Of a DNA stretch of 20,885 bases, positions 20,301 to 20,885 are shown one piece after another (position 1 is the first letter of the stretch; every line of letters begins with the position of its first letter). The stretch is taken from the NCBI GenBank assembly GCA_937872165.1, contig CALMOR010000128.1, positions 4,497-25,381 on the forward strand, given 5' to 3'. The position numbers and the translations under genes are program-made. The DNA comes from an uncultured Burkholderiales bacterium. Its GTDB lineage: Bacteria; Pseudomonadota; Gammaproteobacteria; Burkholderiales; Burkholderiaceae_D. The notes beneath the pieces were generated by a model. The model saw only the letters and a program-made list of their open reading frames with translations, searched no databases and had not been told where the DNA came from.

Positions 20301-20885
20301 CCCGAATCGTCCCTCGTTGCCCGAGTCCGTGCGGCTGCACGGATCGACGGCTCACGAACGTGCGACACCGCTATCGCGAGGCGAGACGAACGGCGACACG
20401 GTGGAAGCCGCCCTCGAACTCGCGATCGACCTGCACGGGCCCGGGGTGCTGCTGCGTCCGCCGAAGCTCAAGGCCTATCTCGACGAACGTTGCCCGACCG
20501 CCGCCTCCGACATCGCGCTGCTGCTCGACGCGCTCGACGAGCAGGTGCCGCAGGCGCTGCTGGGCGCGTCGTCGGCCCGCGAGATCGAAAGCCTGATCCC
20601 TCAGCTCGAACAGCGTCTGGCCGACCGCAAGGGATTCAACCCGTTCGCTTCGACCTGGACCGTGGCCACCTGGGCGACGGTCCTGCGACTCGAGTCGGAA
20701 GCGCTGTCCGCGCGAGCGCGATCGGCGCCGGTCGCGGGGCGGAAGCCGCACGCCCCGTCCGCGACTTCCCCGCCGGTAGTCGTCCCCGCGATGCAGCCGG
20801 CTGCCGATGGGCGCGCGGAACCTCGGTCGACGCGCCCCGCTGCCGAGCGCTCCGATCCGCGTCCGGACCGGCCCCGGGTGACGGA
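20293..20885 (+). CDS. Second protein with the same helical domain, 3' end outside the window
   Basis: The ATG at 20293 overlaps the MFS stop by 8 bases, and the frame stays open for 197 codons to the window end. A GGAG lies 13 bases upstream and GAG 7 bases upstream. After a polar N-terminus of about 35 residues, residues 37-133 (VEAALELAIDLHGPGVLL... to STWTVATWATVLRL) align without gaps with residues 20-116 of the 613-residue protein. By-eye identity is about 32 of 97, including HG, DALD, V, AL, G and W-x-V-x-T-W-A. A Pro/Ala/Arg-rich linker follows, like the paralogue's region before its transmembrane helix. The two genes probably arose by duplication and share domain layout. The domain resembles a helical segment found in many uncharacterised bacterial multidomain proteins (closing motif like AxWAVExWAxALG). 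I know of no assigned function. Confidence 0.85.
   Translation, partial: MADPNRPSLPESVRLHGSTAHERATPLSRGETNGDTVEAALELAIDLHGPGVLLRPPKLKAYLDERCPTAASDIALLLDALDEQVPQALLGASSAREIESLIPQLEQRLADRKGFNPFASTWTVATWATVLRLESEALSARARSAPVAGRKPHAPSATSPPVVVPAMQPAADGRAEPRSTRPAAERSDPRPDRPRVT

Overview
The window is a stretch of high-GC chromosomal DNA. Codon use is strongly GC-biased, with long antisense shadow frames opposite most genes. Gene content points to a betaproteobacterium of the Burkholderiales/Rhodocyclales type. Supporting this are an arginine/lysine/ornithine decarboxylase of the 755-residue class, a GDSL hydrolase with a PEP-CTERM tail, a DUF4337 protein, an old-yellow-enzyme reductase, and thyA and folA close together. 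This is inferred from family resemblance; no rRNA or other marker gene is present.

Layout. (1) 1-1696: the C-terminal end of an FtsX/MacB-type ABC permease, followed 2 bases later by an AttH/CrtC-like lipocalin-fold exported protein. (2) 1793-3598: an exported PQQ-type sugar dehydrogenase-like beta-propeller fused to a C-terminal YbhB/PEBP domain. It converges on a TonB-dependent receptor across a strong hairpin. (3) 3664-6440: the TonB-dependent receptor is divergent from a nickel-responsive NikR regulator. The only strongly AT-rich patch noticed, containing a palindrome, lies midway between the two starts, so this looks like a NikR-controlled outer-membrane nickel uptake module. (4) 6602-8476: a full-length MsbA-type ABC exporter. 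(5) 8576-10758: a chromosomal ccdA-ccdB toxin-antitoxin pair joined to thyA with one base between ccdB and thyA, then a small membrane protein and folA. (6) 10791-12511: a DUF4337 membrane protein and an alkene reductase. (7) 12956-14080: a PEP-CTERM GDSL esterase. (8) 14277-16544, minus strand: a PLP-dependent basic amino acid decarboxylase. (9) 16996-20885: a tightly overlapping plus-strand operon. It encodes a membrane-anchored modular protein of unknown function, a KgtP-like MFS permease, and the start of a second protein running off the window. That last gene has the same N-terminal helical domain as the first: 97 residues align without gaps, with about one third identity by eye.

The least explained part is the terminal operon. 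Two proteins carrying the same domain, which ends in a W-x-V-x-T-W-A-x-x-L motif, flank a dicarboxylate-type transporter. The first has one transmembrane helix, a Pro/Ala spacer built from 15-bp tandem repeats, an Ig-like segment, and a tail resembling the ends of SlyB-type glycine-zipper lipoproteins. The other points of interest are the nikR/TonB receptor pair, the ccdAB-thyA-folA linkage, and the dehydrogenase-PEBP fusion. No rRNA, tRNA, CRISPR array, insertion sequence or prophage was seen.
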